Assembly (NCBI GenBank): GCA_038501785.1
Contig: JBAMJR010000151.1
Location: forward strand, 4,326,501-4,390,500
Direction: 5' to 3'
DNA from: Myoxocephalus aenaeus
Taxonomy: Eukaryota; Chordata; Actinopteri; Perciformes; Cottidae
DNA: 64,000 nt
Positions 49,122-62,700 of this stretch are shown here, in pieces. The translations under genes and the position numbers were made by a program. The notes under the pieces were generated by a model that saw nothing but the letters and a program-made list of their open reading frames with translations, made no database searches and had not been told where the DNA came from. Within the stretch, counting starts at the first letter, position 1. Each line of letters opens with the position of its first letter.

Positions 49122-50774
49122 GCCACCGCAGGAATATCTGTTTTTTTGTTTTTTGTTTTCACATGATAAGAACTTCAGCCCATTAATCCAGGGGATTCTA
49201 GTCATATTTGATATGGGTGCCCACCTCCCCCACCAGCATAAAATACATTCATTTGCAGGTGAGATGAAGCATGGAGGTCAGCAGGGCCAGTGTGACATTC
49301 AGTGCATTGGTTGGCTGACTTCAAAATTGGTCTTCCTTTACGCACCCCTCCAGGAATGATTCTGCTCAACAGACTGGCTCTTCTGCAACATTATAATTTT
49401 GGGAGTCAGTTATGACACTCAAACTGTCTTAATTATTCTGAACAATGGCTAGGTGTAATTAAGCCTCTCTAGATACGGTTTATGATCATTTGATCACATC
49501 GACATATTGTGCTGCTAATATTCATTTTGTTTTCATGGCCAAAGACAATTTGATAAAAATACAGTATTTTTATGATCTCTCTCAAAGCTAGAAGAGGATA
49601 AATGGAAGGAAAGCAAGCCTACCAACACAGCCAACCAAGACGCTCCATTCTTAGGCCTGGCGATGGTTTAGTACAAGGCCATTTACTGTCAGAATTTAAA
49701 CCCACATGATTTATGGTATGGCCGCCCTGGTCTGCTTTCTCTCCTTAGTTCAAAGGATGAGTCTGGCTGCAAAATGCTCAAGGGCACAAGCTAATATGAT
49801 AAACTGGAACAGAGGCTGCAGGCTGAGGGGGTTGGGCCTCCTGCAAACTACAGTTTACCCTCAGCCTGTGAAAAGCAGGCACTGGTGTATGTTGAGGGAT
49901 GCAGCATCTCTGGAGCCAAGAGAGGAAGAGGGATGAGATCTTTTTTCCCTGTCAACTCTCACTGGGGGAGAGGATGAGGAGGAGGATGGCATTGTAGGGA
50001 TCACCAGTCATGGAGGATTATCATTGCTAAAAATAGGAAAATGGTATTTTCCTCTCATTCAAATGAGTTCCTCTGGGTTTCTTTTTCTGTTATTATTTTT
50101 AGTAGAGAGAGTGTTTTTATGAAAAACGCATGAATCATCCACTGAAGATATTGCATGCTAATATATTGAAATGTATTTGGTCTCTTTGCAATGTTAAGTT
50201 TGTTGTGGAGAAAAATATATATATCAGCTTACTGTTCAGCATTTCAAAAACCAGGATAAACATCACTCTCCTTCAAATTAAAAGTCCAAAAATATCCACT
50301 GGAATATTTTACTCTCATGCCAGCAATCGGTTAGACAGAGTAGGGGTCATATTTTGGCTATAGCGGATATCACATTTTGGAATTAATCTCTGCAATTCAA
50401 TTCCAAGGACCGTATCAATAAAACGTATTTAAACATTTTATGAGCAATGCAAGAAGGATTTAGGCTTCCCAAGTCAGAAATAGGGAGCTAAGTGCATCAG
50501 CCTCTGAGGGTTCGTCTGGAGAGGGATTGGCTGTGCTTAGAAACAGACATTTAGGACGGACTGTTAGCAGATGGCTGGGTGACAACTTGAGCTGCTGGTT
50601 CTTGTGGTGACATATCACAGTGAGGTCGCAGCTCAAGCCATCACGTCGTCACATCAAAATATGTCTCTCAGTTCCGATTAACACTCACCGGATAACATAA
50701 CAATGGCCAGCAAAGGTTGTTAAAAGAAAAGTGGATGTGAAATACTTTCAAGTATGTACACAATATGAATATAG

Positions 50775-52085
50775 CAGGGGTGGAAGAAGTACTCAGATCC
50801 TTTAACAACCAATATCACAATGTAAGAATATTCTATTTCACGTAAATGTCCTTAATTTGAAATTACAGTAAAGTTGCCTAAATATAGCATATTTTATCTA
50901 AAAAAATCGTTCCAATTCGACTCTTATATACCCATTCACACACCAATCGTAGCAAGCAATAATGCAAGGCCTAACCATAAAAGGAGCTCGGGACCACCCC
51001 CTTGGTGTCATGGGGTGAATAAGGGGAAAAATAAAAGAACAAAGTTTTGGTCCACAAATTGTTTCTTTTTTGATACTATATGTGGTTTAGTCTCTTTAAA
51101 GGGATTAACAACTCGTAGACCCAGAGCTGGCACACATTCTTTTGTGGTCACAACATCACAAAAACACAGGTTTAATCTTACATTTTTACTTAAACAATGT
51201 ATTATTTTTCATAGGCTTAGCTGTTTTTTTTTGTAAATAAAAAAAAATTTAATCTGAAAAGTAACTAGAAACCCCACAAAATTTGCAATATTTCACTCTG
51301 AAATGTAGCGGGATGTAAGCCTCGCAGCGCCCATTATCGGACAAGGAAATAAAAAAATAAGTCAAGTGACGTTTCCTAAAGTATCTCCGGAACCACAACG
51401 TTGATTAACTTCATTTAAATTGCTGAAATACAGTAAAGCCTTGTGGGAAGAGTTATAGATGAAAATAAAAAAATAAACTTACCGTTAAGTTTATGTAATT
51501 ACATAAACCCCGTAATCTCGCCGTCATTTCCGGGCGGCGGCCGTAACTTTTCACTAGATCGGCACAGTACACTTTACAAAGTCGGATTTCAATAAAAGAC
51601 ACCTCTTTGTAACCCTACGAGCTTGTATGAATCTAACAAAGTATGATATATCCTTGTGTGTAGTATATTAGTACCTGTAAGATCCAAATGCGGCCGGACA
51701 GTCCCCCCCCCCCCCCCCCGCCCTCCCCACTTTCCTTCAACTTTTACAACTCTGCAGGATTCCGTGATCGGGGGAGGTTTCTTAGAACGCGTCACACGTC
51801 TTAAGCAGAAAGTTATGCAAATAATAATACCCAGCATGCACCAATCTGAGCATTTTTAGGCATAAAGGTTATAACTTTTCAATTTTTGAACCGAACGACA
51901 TAGTTTTTTGGTAACTCCCCAAGGCTTTGTTTTATTGTGATTTTTCTTGCAGATTTCAATTATTTAGGTCATTATCTTTACAAAGAGGGGTCTTAAGGTC
52001 GGGGCTCAAAAGGTTAACTCTGGTGGACTCTGAAGTACTTTTTAATTTGTGCTCTATAACAGAACTTGAGTAAATGTAATTTGAA
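50775..52085. mobile_element. nested DNA-transposon remnant
   Basis: The left end CAGGGGTGGAAGAAGTACTC (then AGATCCTTTA) and the right part AGAACTTGAGTAAATGTA are the two ends of an element that is very common in teleost genomes and normally a few hundred bases long. Here about 1 kb of unrelated DNA (about 50960-52010) separates them. That inner block ends AAGAGGGGTCTTAAGGTCGG and includes a 17-C run, and it appears to be a second insertion. The right terminus proper is worn away. Confidence 0.5.
51703..51719. repeat. poly-C tract
   Basis: Seventeen consecutive C residues; prone to sequencing or assembly length error. Confidence 0.9.
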
Positions 52086-55000
52086 ATCTAATTTGACATG
52101 TGTGCATTCACCACTGAGCTAATCACATTTCACATGTCTTCTCCTGATGATAGGAATTATTATTTTTTTCAAATACTAACCCACACATAGTTCAGTCGCT
52201 TTCCTCTTCCTCTAAGTAGGGCATATATGGCTCTTTCCTGACCATCATGATATTTCAGCAAGAGACGGAAGGAGTGAGCAGAGGGCCTGGGCTTTTTGGG
52301 TGGGGGGTTGGCAGAGCAAGGGGCAGAGTGGGGACATCAGGTTGGCAACCTGTGGCCATCTTTCTGATGTTATCCATGCGTATGCTTTCATGAACTCAAT
52401 CCCAGGAGGCATTCACAAGTACAGAGTCACCCACATGCATGGAAATACACACATACACATGAACACAAAAAGAAAACTTTCAGCCATGTGCGTCAAAAGC
52501 TGGAGCAGTGCAAAGTTGGCATCTGGACAATATTTTTGAACAAACTGGCAGATGTCAAAAGGCTTTGAAGGCAGGGTTTTAGGGGAAAAAATGCACTAAT
52601 ACGGATGTGCTGTAGTTACTGTGTGCTTGTTTCTGAGTGCTCTGGGCCCTGGGCTGCCAAAATAATATAGTGCCAGCCAGTCCTGCATCCTACAGGCGTG
52701 AGAAGATGTGGGAAAAGTAAAAGCATTTCCCTGAAAAACAAATTTATAAATATATAAGTTAGATAGAAAAAAAAGAGGATGTTATAAGAAGGTAATGCCA
52801 TTTGTTATGTACTGAATCTAAGTAACAACTCTACATTTTATCCATTACTGATCTGTACAGATCTTAGACTTTCAGGACACTCAAGTTTCCCTGAAATCCA
52901 CCCAAATCCCCATGTCCCGCTCACATGCCTCTATTAAAACATTATAATCTATGTAAAAGTCGAGGCTTTCTCTCTCCTCCAGTACCAGAATGAAGTTGAA
53001 AGGGGCTATCTGGAAAAAGAAAACACTTGAGACACACGCAATATACAGTGGTATAACCCTGAGGCCTGCAGGGTAATGGTAGGATTAATTACTGTTGAGT
53101 TTGACCCAAGAAGAACTAGAGCAGATTATCCCAGATGCTGCAGAGGAAGGCATTAGTGCTGGTCGTCCCGCTATGGCAGCAGAGAGACAGCCACCTCAAC
53201 TGCGAGGATGTCACCATGACATCGCTGATTTGGCCCGCTGTACAAAACCACACCGAGGCAGCATAGGCTCACGTGGCAGCAGCGGCCATTCAGCGATTAC
53301 ACCACGCTCATGTGTGCTCTCTTGTCGCCATCAGATGCCGAATGGGCGACTGTAAACCAGCTCCTCTCCTCCCAGCAAGCAGGCATCAGAGAAGGAGAAT
53401 AATGTGTAATTACAAGAGACAATCTAAAACAAAGACCTTCACTTTCAATGAGTTGCTCTTGGAGAAGGGAAGGTTACCTCAAGGGGGAATTCTAATGAAA
53501 CAGATGGCTGAGTGCTCACAGGGGCCGATGCAGACTATCCTTCTTTTTACAGACTGCCAACATTTCCAGTTTTCAGAGGAGTTTCACCTGCCTCTTGACC
53601 GCTCTTTGTGTGCACCTGTGAGTGAACGTTTGCAGAATGACACATCTCAGAAGATGAAGGGAAAAACTCACAAATATGTAATTTACTGCACCCGCACACC
53701 TGTATAGGCAAAACATATACATTACAAATTCCCCCCGAATGCCCCAAAGCGATGCACATATTGCATTTTGCTCAGCGACTTTCTGATGTGCAATTAAGAG
53801 CATGCTGCATGTTAGCAGAGAAAAAAAAAGACGCCAGGCAGACTCCTTATTTTTATTCTATACCGTTTTATTTCATCCAGTATGTGTGCTTATCGACAAT
53901 GCAGGTTCCGCCTCACTCCTTTGACCGCCACACAAACCACGAGTCCCGGCTACTGTGTGTGGTTGTCGCGTGGGTCAGTGCAATGTCCCGCAGGTACACA
54001 TCCAGTCACACCATACCTGTACAGTTCCCTTATTGCTTTTTCCCATAGTTCCTATGTTAAATGCAGAAAAAAATAGATATCCATTGATCAATAGCAAAGC
54101 GGTCAAAATACTGTCCTCCCCAAAAGGTCAGGTGTCCTTGTAAGAAGTGTTGAACCGGTCGCTGCCTTCAGATAGAAAGTATTGTTCTGTAGCATTATAA
54201 AACAATAATGTCCCACTCCTGCACCGCACAAAAGTAAAGAGATTATACAATGCAAATGACACGTTTCCTTATAAATCATGAATATGTTATGAACTCTGTA
54301 CACACACAATTTGGTGAACATTGCTTATCATTATGGTGATGATGACATAACTTATTAAGAGAATCTAAAATAAATACAGAAATATAAATAGGTCCTATGG
54401 AAATATATAAATCTGTATAAGTACCATGTCAACATTAGGTTCCCAACATCAGATTAAGTGGAATTATAGTACACACTTCCACAAATGAAGGATAAATTCG
54501 AAAGCAGTAAAGTAAACCTTTATCTCTCCAAATGTAATATAAACGTGCCCTTTCTGTTTTCCCCCAGACTAATCCAGTGAAGAGCAGCATCACCTTTGGC
54601 TTCCATACAGGATTTTAAACCAGTAGAAAAACATTTGAACCAAATCTAAGCATCTAAGTATATTTGTTAGTTTGTTATGTTCAATTTAAAATATGAAAAA
54701 GGGGAAAAGTAGGATCAATCACTGACTTTATATTGATGGCTACAAAGAGAGACTCCTGCCTGTTAGCTATACAGTGCCGTTACCGTGAAGGATCTGAAGG
54801 TGATACAGTCGTAGTGTGAATTTATTTGCTCCCCACTATTGCATGCGTTCCCTAAACTAGGTCATATCCAGGTAACACTGCCGAACAGCTCACTTTGTGG
54901 TCAAAATAACATTATGTGTTATTCCATCTCACTGGAGTGGCAGCGAAAGAGGTCAGTCGTATTAGACGCTACGATAAACACAACTTTTCACTACATATAG

Positions 55001-58000
55001 CAATCTTCATATCATATCCAATCACTCTGAGGTACATTGTCATACGGAGCACCTGATTCTGGTGCTTGTGTACGAAATAAATTGAGCGATTGTGGAAGGT
55101 AGGAGGGATTTGTGGTCATGAATGAATAACGAGGGCCTTGGAAAAAACACACGTGCCTTTTTCTCCCGAGAGAAATTGCAGGTTCGATTCCACTGCTGCT
55201 ACATCTAATCCTCAATCACAGCAAATGATTTCATTAGTGTGCATCGCTGATTCACCAACCCATATTCATGGGCGAGTAGGGTAGTACAAAGGGGGAGGGA
55301 GGCTAACATTAGGCAGCAAAATTGGAAGTGCACCAAACAGAATCTGAGAGTGCTGCTTTACAGAAACAACCATGAATTTGGAAATGATACAGAGGTGCCA
55401 TGTGGAGCCCCACCAAAGCTCTGTGATGGGGGCTTACATTGAAGCAACTTACAAACCTGTTGGCTGCTTCACAACACATCTAGCTAGGGCCAACAGCAGG
55501 GCCAGAGCCAGGCCTGGCCTCAAGCAGAGGAAAATATGAATAACTTCTGCCAGACATTATGTATTTATATACATGTTCCTTTGGTACCCCTTATTCTCAA
55601 GACTAGGTAGCCCTGACCTAGATTAGATGCAGTTGAAATAGAACAACATATTCACACAAATGCAAGATATTGAAATTACACAATAATACCTTCCAGGGTC
55701 AAAACACAGACCTGGCAGGTGCTTTTCCAGTATTTTCTCTGCACTGACTTCTGAACAGATTAGCTTGGAGTGTTTTGACAGAATGCTGGCAGCTATTGTG
55801 ATCCTTCCGTTATTATTTCCTCTGTTTTTATCATACAGCTGTTTTCTCGCCATGTTTAGATGGTGACGTGGAGAGACATCATGAAAATAGTTCCCCGCAT
55901 GAGCAGGTGAGTCACAGTTGCTTTGGTTATGTTGCTTCTCTCAGAAGACAAACTTGCAAAGGCTTCATATCCAATTCCCATCTGATTCATCTAAAACACT
56001 GTCTCTATACTACATTACGCTACATACGAGGCTGCAACAAATAGTCTGGTTGGATGGAAATATCAAATCCTCTTTTAGAATAAACATCGATGTCAGGTGA
56101 AAATCTTGTTACTCCCCTTTTGGTTATTTTCATGTCTTTACTCGGAATGAAGGATTACATGGTCCTCTGTGAGTTGAGAAAACTATTATGAAACCCATTT
56201 TCATTTACATTACATCATTTCAAAGCTGCAATGCCATCAATGAAAAACTGCTTTTCTCAATTACAAGTTGGCAGTTTTCTTGCATAAAAAGTCCAAGACA
56301 GATTTTGCAATGAAGTGGCCCCAAATTAAACAGACAGGACATCATGCAGATTGTGTCAGCTCTCTAACGGACAGTGGCAGATTCAGCTGATACACTGTGC
56401 CAAACCTCCCCAAAACCACTTATCTGTGATAATGGACCAGACTAAGTTCAGGCCAACTAATCAATCCCTGTCCAATGTCTATCGCTCAGTAAACTATGAC
56501 CTCTGCCTCCCTTTCCCACCCTCCTCTGACAGCGTCCAGCCCCAGCCATTGACCCTGCTAGGCAGTGCGGAAAACACACTCAAACGCACACACTAGCTGC
56601 TACCTACATATCAATGCTCCATATCAATTGATTGTACATTGACATCCACAAGCTATATGCCACAAGTCCCCACGAGAAACAGATGCCCTGTCAGCATGAG
56701 GACCCCATAGGGTGGCCGTCTACCTGTCCTCCCCATGGCTAAAAGTCTGACTGCATCATTCCCACAGTGCATCAATGTCTCCTCCCATCCACACCTTTGT
56801 CTCACAGATCGACTTCAAACTGTTCTGCAACTCCACGTCCTGATAAAGTCATCGTGAAGAAAAGAGGGGGCTTTACCTGATGTGCGAGGCACAGCAGTCT
56901 GTTTGATTATGTGCAAGGCTAGCAGATACAGGAAGACAAAGGTTTTAATGCCTGCACTGTGTAAAGACAATCAGTATTCCAGAGGTGAACTTGTTCTATG
57001 TGTTTTTATTGTGTTTCTGTTGCAGAGCTGTGTCTCTCCCCACCCTGAGCCACTCTGGATGGTTCCCACCATGCGGCTCAAGGCCAACAAAATGTTTCAG
57101 AGCCTTTCAGATAGTTGTTAACTGCAGATGTAGATGAGGTGTCTAATGTGGGAGAGGTGAACAAAACACTGCTCAAGCTATTAGTAACTGCTACTCCATC
57201 TTTGAAGAAGACCATGAAAAGGTCATGCGTATCCAGATGAACGCTATGATCCATTATTGATTTAACTTATGTAATCTAATTCAAAAGTAATTCTATAATG
57301 ATAAGCTAATCATGGAGTTATTGCTGTGTCTACTTCCCCTAATTCTGCCTAATCAAATAATATGTCAGTTGTTGATAGACTACATTTCCCATGACTAGTA
57401 ACACAGATCATTCCTGGGCATACTGCATTCAGCTGTTGATCACATGGCTCCATAAAAGTGCTGCCTATATAAACTGGCCTGTCTAATCTGACTGCAATAA
57501 CAAAGTGGAAAATCAATTGGTCATACATGTGCTCACTGCAAATTTAGTAATTTCACAAAATGTTGTAAGTATTGTAGACTATTTATTAGTTTTGCCAGGA
57601 TAAGTAAATGTGTGCTCTTGCTGTTGTGTGCATGTCAGTAAATGAGCATATGTGCAGCTATGTGTCATGTTATGGGTATCCCTATACTTTATTATAGGGA
57701 CTTCAGGGAACTTTAATGAGGGAAAAATGTGGTCACCATGCACCTCTGTGTGTGAGTCCATGATAGCCTGCGAGGTTCAAGAGATTGCAGACATGTCTTG
57801 TTCAATTAGGCTACTGTGGCTGAGTGCTGTGACTGAGTTAGGGACTCGGCTGGCTGAGTGGAACCTGGGTCTGTCTTGGTGATGAGCTACAGACAAACAT
57901 GTAGAAGCATATCACTGCTCCTCTCCTTTGGGAGTTTAGTGATACCTTCCTCCACTGTGTATTTGGTTTTCTTGACCACTTTGAGGCTCTCTGACAGCTC

Positions 58001-59478
58001 CACTATATTTTGAATGAATACACACATATGATGGAGCTTTTCCAATCTTTGATTTTTACTGCTAAATCTAGATGCTCCATGTATGTACTGTATATTATTC
58101 AGGGACGCCTCCAGCAATGTAATCAAAACTCCTTCAACAATGTTGACAAAAACTCAAACCAAAGGTCGTCATGGTCTTTCCTGCTCTTTCATGCAAGCAA
58201 TTTCTCTCAGAGTTACAGAAGCAGCGCAGGAGTATGATACAACTTTAAGGAGAACATGCAATAAAGAGTGGGCTGTTTAGGCAACTTACTGAGTCTTTTC
58301 TTCAGATTGCCTGACACCAATTGAGTCAGTTCTGTGTCTTGCTAAAGGACACTTTGGCAGAAGAAATGGCTACTGATGAAAACGTCAAAGATATTTAACC
58401 AATGGCCATTTCAGTTACGGAACAGTCTCTTAAGCCCCGTAGTACCTACTTTGAGCAACATCTAAAACTCAGCACTGGCCCTCAATGAGGAAACATGTCT
58501 ATATTGATCACATAGCAGCTATAGTAGATGAAGTAATGCAGAAATCAAATATCAAGTGGCATATTTCCCTTTTCAGATATTTCAGCTTGTGTACTGTATG
58601 TCCTGCATTTGCCCAATGACTGTACGTCTAGTTCTGGGGTCATTATATATTTGATTATTTTTTAGCAAACGGTTCACAATGCAATACACAAGCTGTGGTT
58701 AATAGAAGTCCTAGGTTTTGAGTGAAAAAGGCCAACATCCTTTTGATCAATCCAGGGAAAAGTCTTTCCTTGCATCCGACTGTTCCACTGAATCACACAC
58801 TTATCCACACTAACACTCACACATTAACAGTTGCACACAGTCAGGAAGAAAAGCAACACATGCTTTCTACACACATTAGCGGCATGAGTTTGGAAGACAA
58901 AGTGAACTTGTTAGGACATGGTTGAGGACTCTGCAGAAAGCCAGTCACTCACATATTGTTATGCTTCAATATTGATATGGAGGGTTGCTCCTTGCACCCC
59001 TTCCCCACTGCTTCAAAAAACATTATTATTACGATAAAGTGGTATAAAATAAGGATTGACAGGCCAAGAGGAGGTGAATGAACCCCACAGGAAAAGTCTT
59101 TTGGGTTTCCTAAAATCTCTTCTCCATCTCTTATTAGGTTTTGAAAAGTTTATACAGAGGATAACTAAGTACAATCTAATAGATACATTTAAGGATCAGC
59201 AATATGTGATCCTGTATGAGATGGTACAAGATTCAGCTTTTCAAAGCGTTTTGTTTTAGCTAAAACGTTAGATAATTTTTGGAAACACACAAAAAGCATT
59301 TATACATGCAGGTATTAGTGCATAGGTTCCTGCAGAAAAAAAAGAGTATTATTGTGTAGTTAATTGAATTGTCATCCAAAACTTCACCAGATGAATTTGG
59401 CATAGTTATAGGAATAAAGAAAATGACTGTCCTTTAGATCTTTTTTTCACACCCTCCTAGTCCATTGATTAACGTATC

Positions 59479-59534
<56 letters not shown>

Positions 59535-59764
59535 ACAGTATGTATGAATAAAAAGAAAGAGGTCAAAACATAAAATATATATAGAGTATTCTAGAGCTCC
59601 GAGTTACTCGGTAAAGTGTCATTTAAATCACAGTAATCTTTAAGATCTTGGTAAAATGAGGTGGAACACAGTGAAGTCTGAAGACAGAAAAAAAAGCATC
59701 TCACACATGGAGATAGTTTTTGTGTGTTTCAGTTTAGAGGAGCACACGAGGGTGTGATCAATCC
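52086..59764. other. intergenic region downstream of hcn4
   Basis: No coding exon is recognised. Ordinary AT-leaning DNA with few repeats. A TA microsatellite lies at 59481-59529. The part nearest the hcn4 stop codon (about 59000-59764) is expected to contain its 3' UTR, but I cannot place a convincing polyadenylation signal. Low repeat density here is compatible with conserved non-coding elements, which cannot be judged from one sequence. Confidence 0.5.
59481..59529. repeat. (TA)n microsatellite
   Basis: About 24 TA units followed by GTGTGTAC, in the probable 3' UTR or flank of hcn4. Confidence 0.95.
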
Positions 59765-62700
59765 TCACAAATTGGAAGGGAGTTTAGAGCGGACAGTTTG
59801 AGGTTCTAGATCTGATGAGTAGGCAGCAGAGGCCCTCCGTAGAGGCAAGGCCGGGGAGGTCCCAGGGGACTGAGTCTGGTGAGTGTGCCCCGGGGACATG
59901 TGGATTGGAGGAGTCATGTGTTCATGCATTGAGCTACAGGGTTTGGGCACAAGAGTGGGCGAGGAAAAGGGTGAGGGGTAATATCCAGTTTCCACAGAGG
60001 GGCAAGCAGTATGGTGGCCTAAGGCCAGGGCGACCTCCTGGGGCAGAGATGGGTGCGCGCTGGTTAAAAGCTTAAGGTCCTCAGAAAAATGGCCCAGTGG
60101 AGAATCTCTCTCTGTTGTGTGTAGCTGGCTGGGAGGCTGTGAAGGGAGAAAAGAGTGAGGCATGAATGGAGAACTGTGGGATCCTATGGCACTTGAGGGG
60201 TCGCTGTAGTAGAAAGTCCTACCCGCCACTGGGCTTTGAATAGTAGGGCTGGGTGCCACTGGGGTAAGGCAGGGGGAGGCGTTTGCTGAACCATACTGGG
60301 CCAGAGAGGCCAGGGCAGATCTCTCCAGGGACATCTGGTGAGGCAGTAAGCCAGACTGGAGGCCTGCCAGGCTGAAATGGCTGAGGGAGGATGGGGAACC
60401 CTCAGCAGGCTGCTGGCTGTGCTGTCCTCTGCTAGAGGAGGGGGAGCCATGTGGAGGGGAATGGAAGAGGTTTAAGCCACTGGTAGTCCTGCCTCCCCCA
60501 GCAAACTGCTGCAAAGGAGCTACCTGAGGCGGCTTGGGAGGTGGCTGGCTATGTAGAAGCTGCCCAGGCGTAGGGCTGGATGAGCCGGTAGATATAGGAC
60601 TCTGACAACACGAGGAACCAAGAAGTCCAGCTGTAATTCCAGCAGAAGTCCCTCCAACAGGACAAGCTGTAGGACCCCCTATATGGCTCCCTACTGCTCC
60701 TCCTGATGCTCTGCCAATATGTCCTCCAATCACTGCTCCCCCTGGCCCACTCATGCCTCCTATACCTAGTATATGGCTAGTTGTGGATCCATCCGAAACC
60801 CTTCCCAACAATCCTCCATGATTCCCTACCATATAATCGCCAGACACCCCTCCAAGTGGTCCCCCAGAGGCCCCTCCTGTCACTCCCCCAGAAACCACTC
60901 CTATTGATCCGCCAGAAGCCTTTCTGAGCGATCCTCCAGTGGTCATCCCTACCAGTGACTCTCCAGAAGTCCCTCCCACTGATCCCCCTGAAGCTCTTTT
61001 CATTGATCCCCTAGACGTCCCTCCCATTGATCTCCTGGCTGCATCTCCTATTGACCCGCACGTAATGCCCCCCGCTGATCCTCCTGATGTCCCACCTGCT
61101 AACATGACACAAGCAGCACCTCCTGGTCCTTCAGATGTCCCTCCCATTGAATCCCCTGAGATCTCGACTACTGATCCACCAGTAGCTCCCCCCAACCCAA
61201 AGTGCGCTCCAGGCAGTGGCCATATCGTTCCAGTTGTAAAGTCCTCTCCAGCCCAAGCAGGGTCTCCTCCCATGGCTCCTTCCACAGACCCTCCAACTGC
61301 TCCACCTGAAGACCACCCTGTAGCACCACCACAGGCTCCAACTGCCCCTCGACTTATCCCTGACCCTGTGCTTCCACCTGTAGATCCTTGGTTGAAGAGG
61401 TTTGAGAGAGGTGGGGTGCTAGACCGAAATGGCTGTTGACGCTGTGGTTGTGGGTGTAGTTGAGCCATACTAGATGAGGGTGAACCAGAGGAAGAGTATG
61501 GTCCGAAAGGGAAAGCAGAGGCCCCTCTTCCACTGGACCCAGAGCCAGCCCCACTAGGTCCATGCTGGCCTCCGCTACCTGAGGCCTGTTGGCTAGAGCC
61601 AGTTGGCCCTGTACCTGACGTCATGTGCAGAGCCCGAAAAGAGGCCAGCAATGGCATGTCCAGACCAGTTTGCAGTTTAGAGGGTGTGCTGGAAGGGGAG
61701 TCCCCAGCAGAGCCAGGTTCTGTGGATGGAGAAACAAATGTGTGGAACTTCTTAAGCCGGCTAGGAGGGTCCTTTAGGGACCCCAGAACAGAAACCGGAG
61801 GCCTGAAAAGACTATGTGGAAGGTGGGGATGGTGTGTCAAGGCAATGGCTACTGAGGTGGTGGCAGCTGCTGCCTGGAGAGGGGCCTGGATGAGGGGAGC
61901 CCAAATGACAGGGGTAGGGGAAGAAGGCGTCTGGGGTGGAGCGTTCTGCAAGAGGTGGGCACAGTGGGCCATATCCCTGTCATGCTGCACAATCTGTTGA
62001 ATGATCTCACTCTCCTGGTAGTTGAGTACACCAGAGCTGAGGTCGTGTTGTACCTTGTGCTGCAGTATGGAGTTTTTCTTGCCTGTAAAAGCAAATGCAA
62101 ACACAAAATCAGACACATAAAACGGGACAGTTGAGAGAAAAAAACATAAAAGAAAAATGTTAGAACCGGTTCGACATTTAGGCGTAACCACACTATTTTA
62201 CAACAGCCCTTTCCAATAGAAGAAGCTGGCACAGGAGCAGCTATGAAAGGAGTACATACAAAAAGAAATGTGCACCTGAAGATCACAAGGAGATAAAGGA
62301 AGGAAAGAGATTTAAGAAAGAGACAGAGGGATGGAGCAGAATTTGAAAGACAAAGCATAAAAAAGCACAGAATAAGAGAAACAACAAAAGATAGGTGGGA
62401 GATAACTACCCAGAGACAGAAGCTCAGGATGACGGCTTACAGTGTAGGCGGTGTATGTTTGACTAGTTCTTACTGTGATTCCCTCGGTAACAGGGACAAA
62501 ACATAATGCAAAAATTGTACCATGAGATACCAGTTCCGTCTGAGATAGAGTGTGAGCTTCACTGAGATAATAGGTCTAGCCATCTCTCTGGTGTTATGTT
62601 TTCTTTCCCGTTATGGGGTGTTAATATCAAAAAGAAGCATCTTAAAATCCAAGATAAACTCAAAATTGGATTTTTCTCAAAGTCTATAACTTCTATGGGA

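Larger units (their letters stand above)
47015..50774. other. intergenic region, no gene recognised
   Basis: Contains a CA repeat (47600-47650) and a strong hairpin (49091-49121). At 50605-50660, GTGGTGACATATCACAGTGAGGTCGCAG weakly resembles the element at 11721-12030. The 172-codon frame at 47331-47849 runs through the CA repeat and is not gene-like. Confidence 0.5.

Noticed and set aside
55180..55205. tRNA B-box-like GGTTCGATTCC
   Set aside because: The surrounding bases do not form a T-arm, acceptor stem or A-box. At most it is a worn SINE remnant.
60939..61439. 166-codon proline-rich frame on the + strand
   Set aside because: It is the antisense of the Gly/Ser repeat in the last hcn4 exon. 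The 24-bp period keeps both strands open.
62084..62191. ATG at 62191 as start of an 808-residue protein
   Set aside because: The sequence before 62082 is intron. The reading frame continues the Hcn4 exon 63768-63932, so no start codon is needed here.
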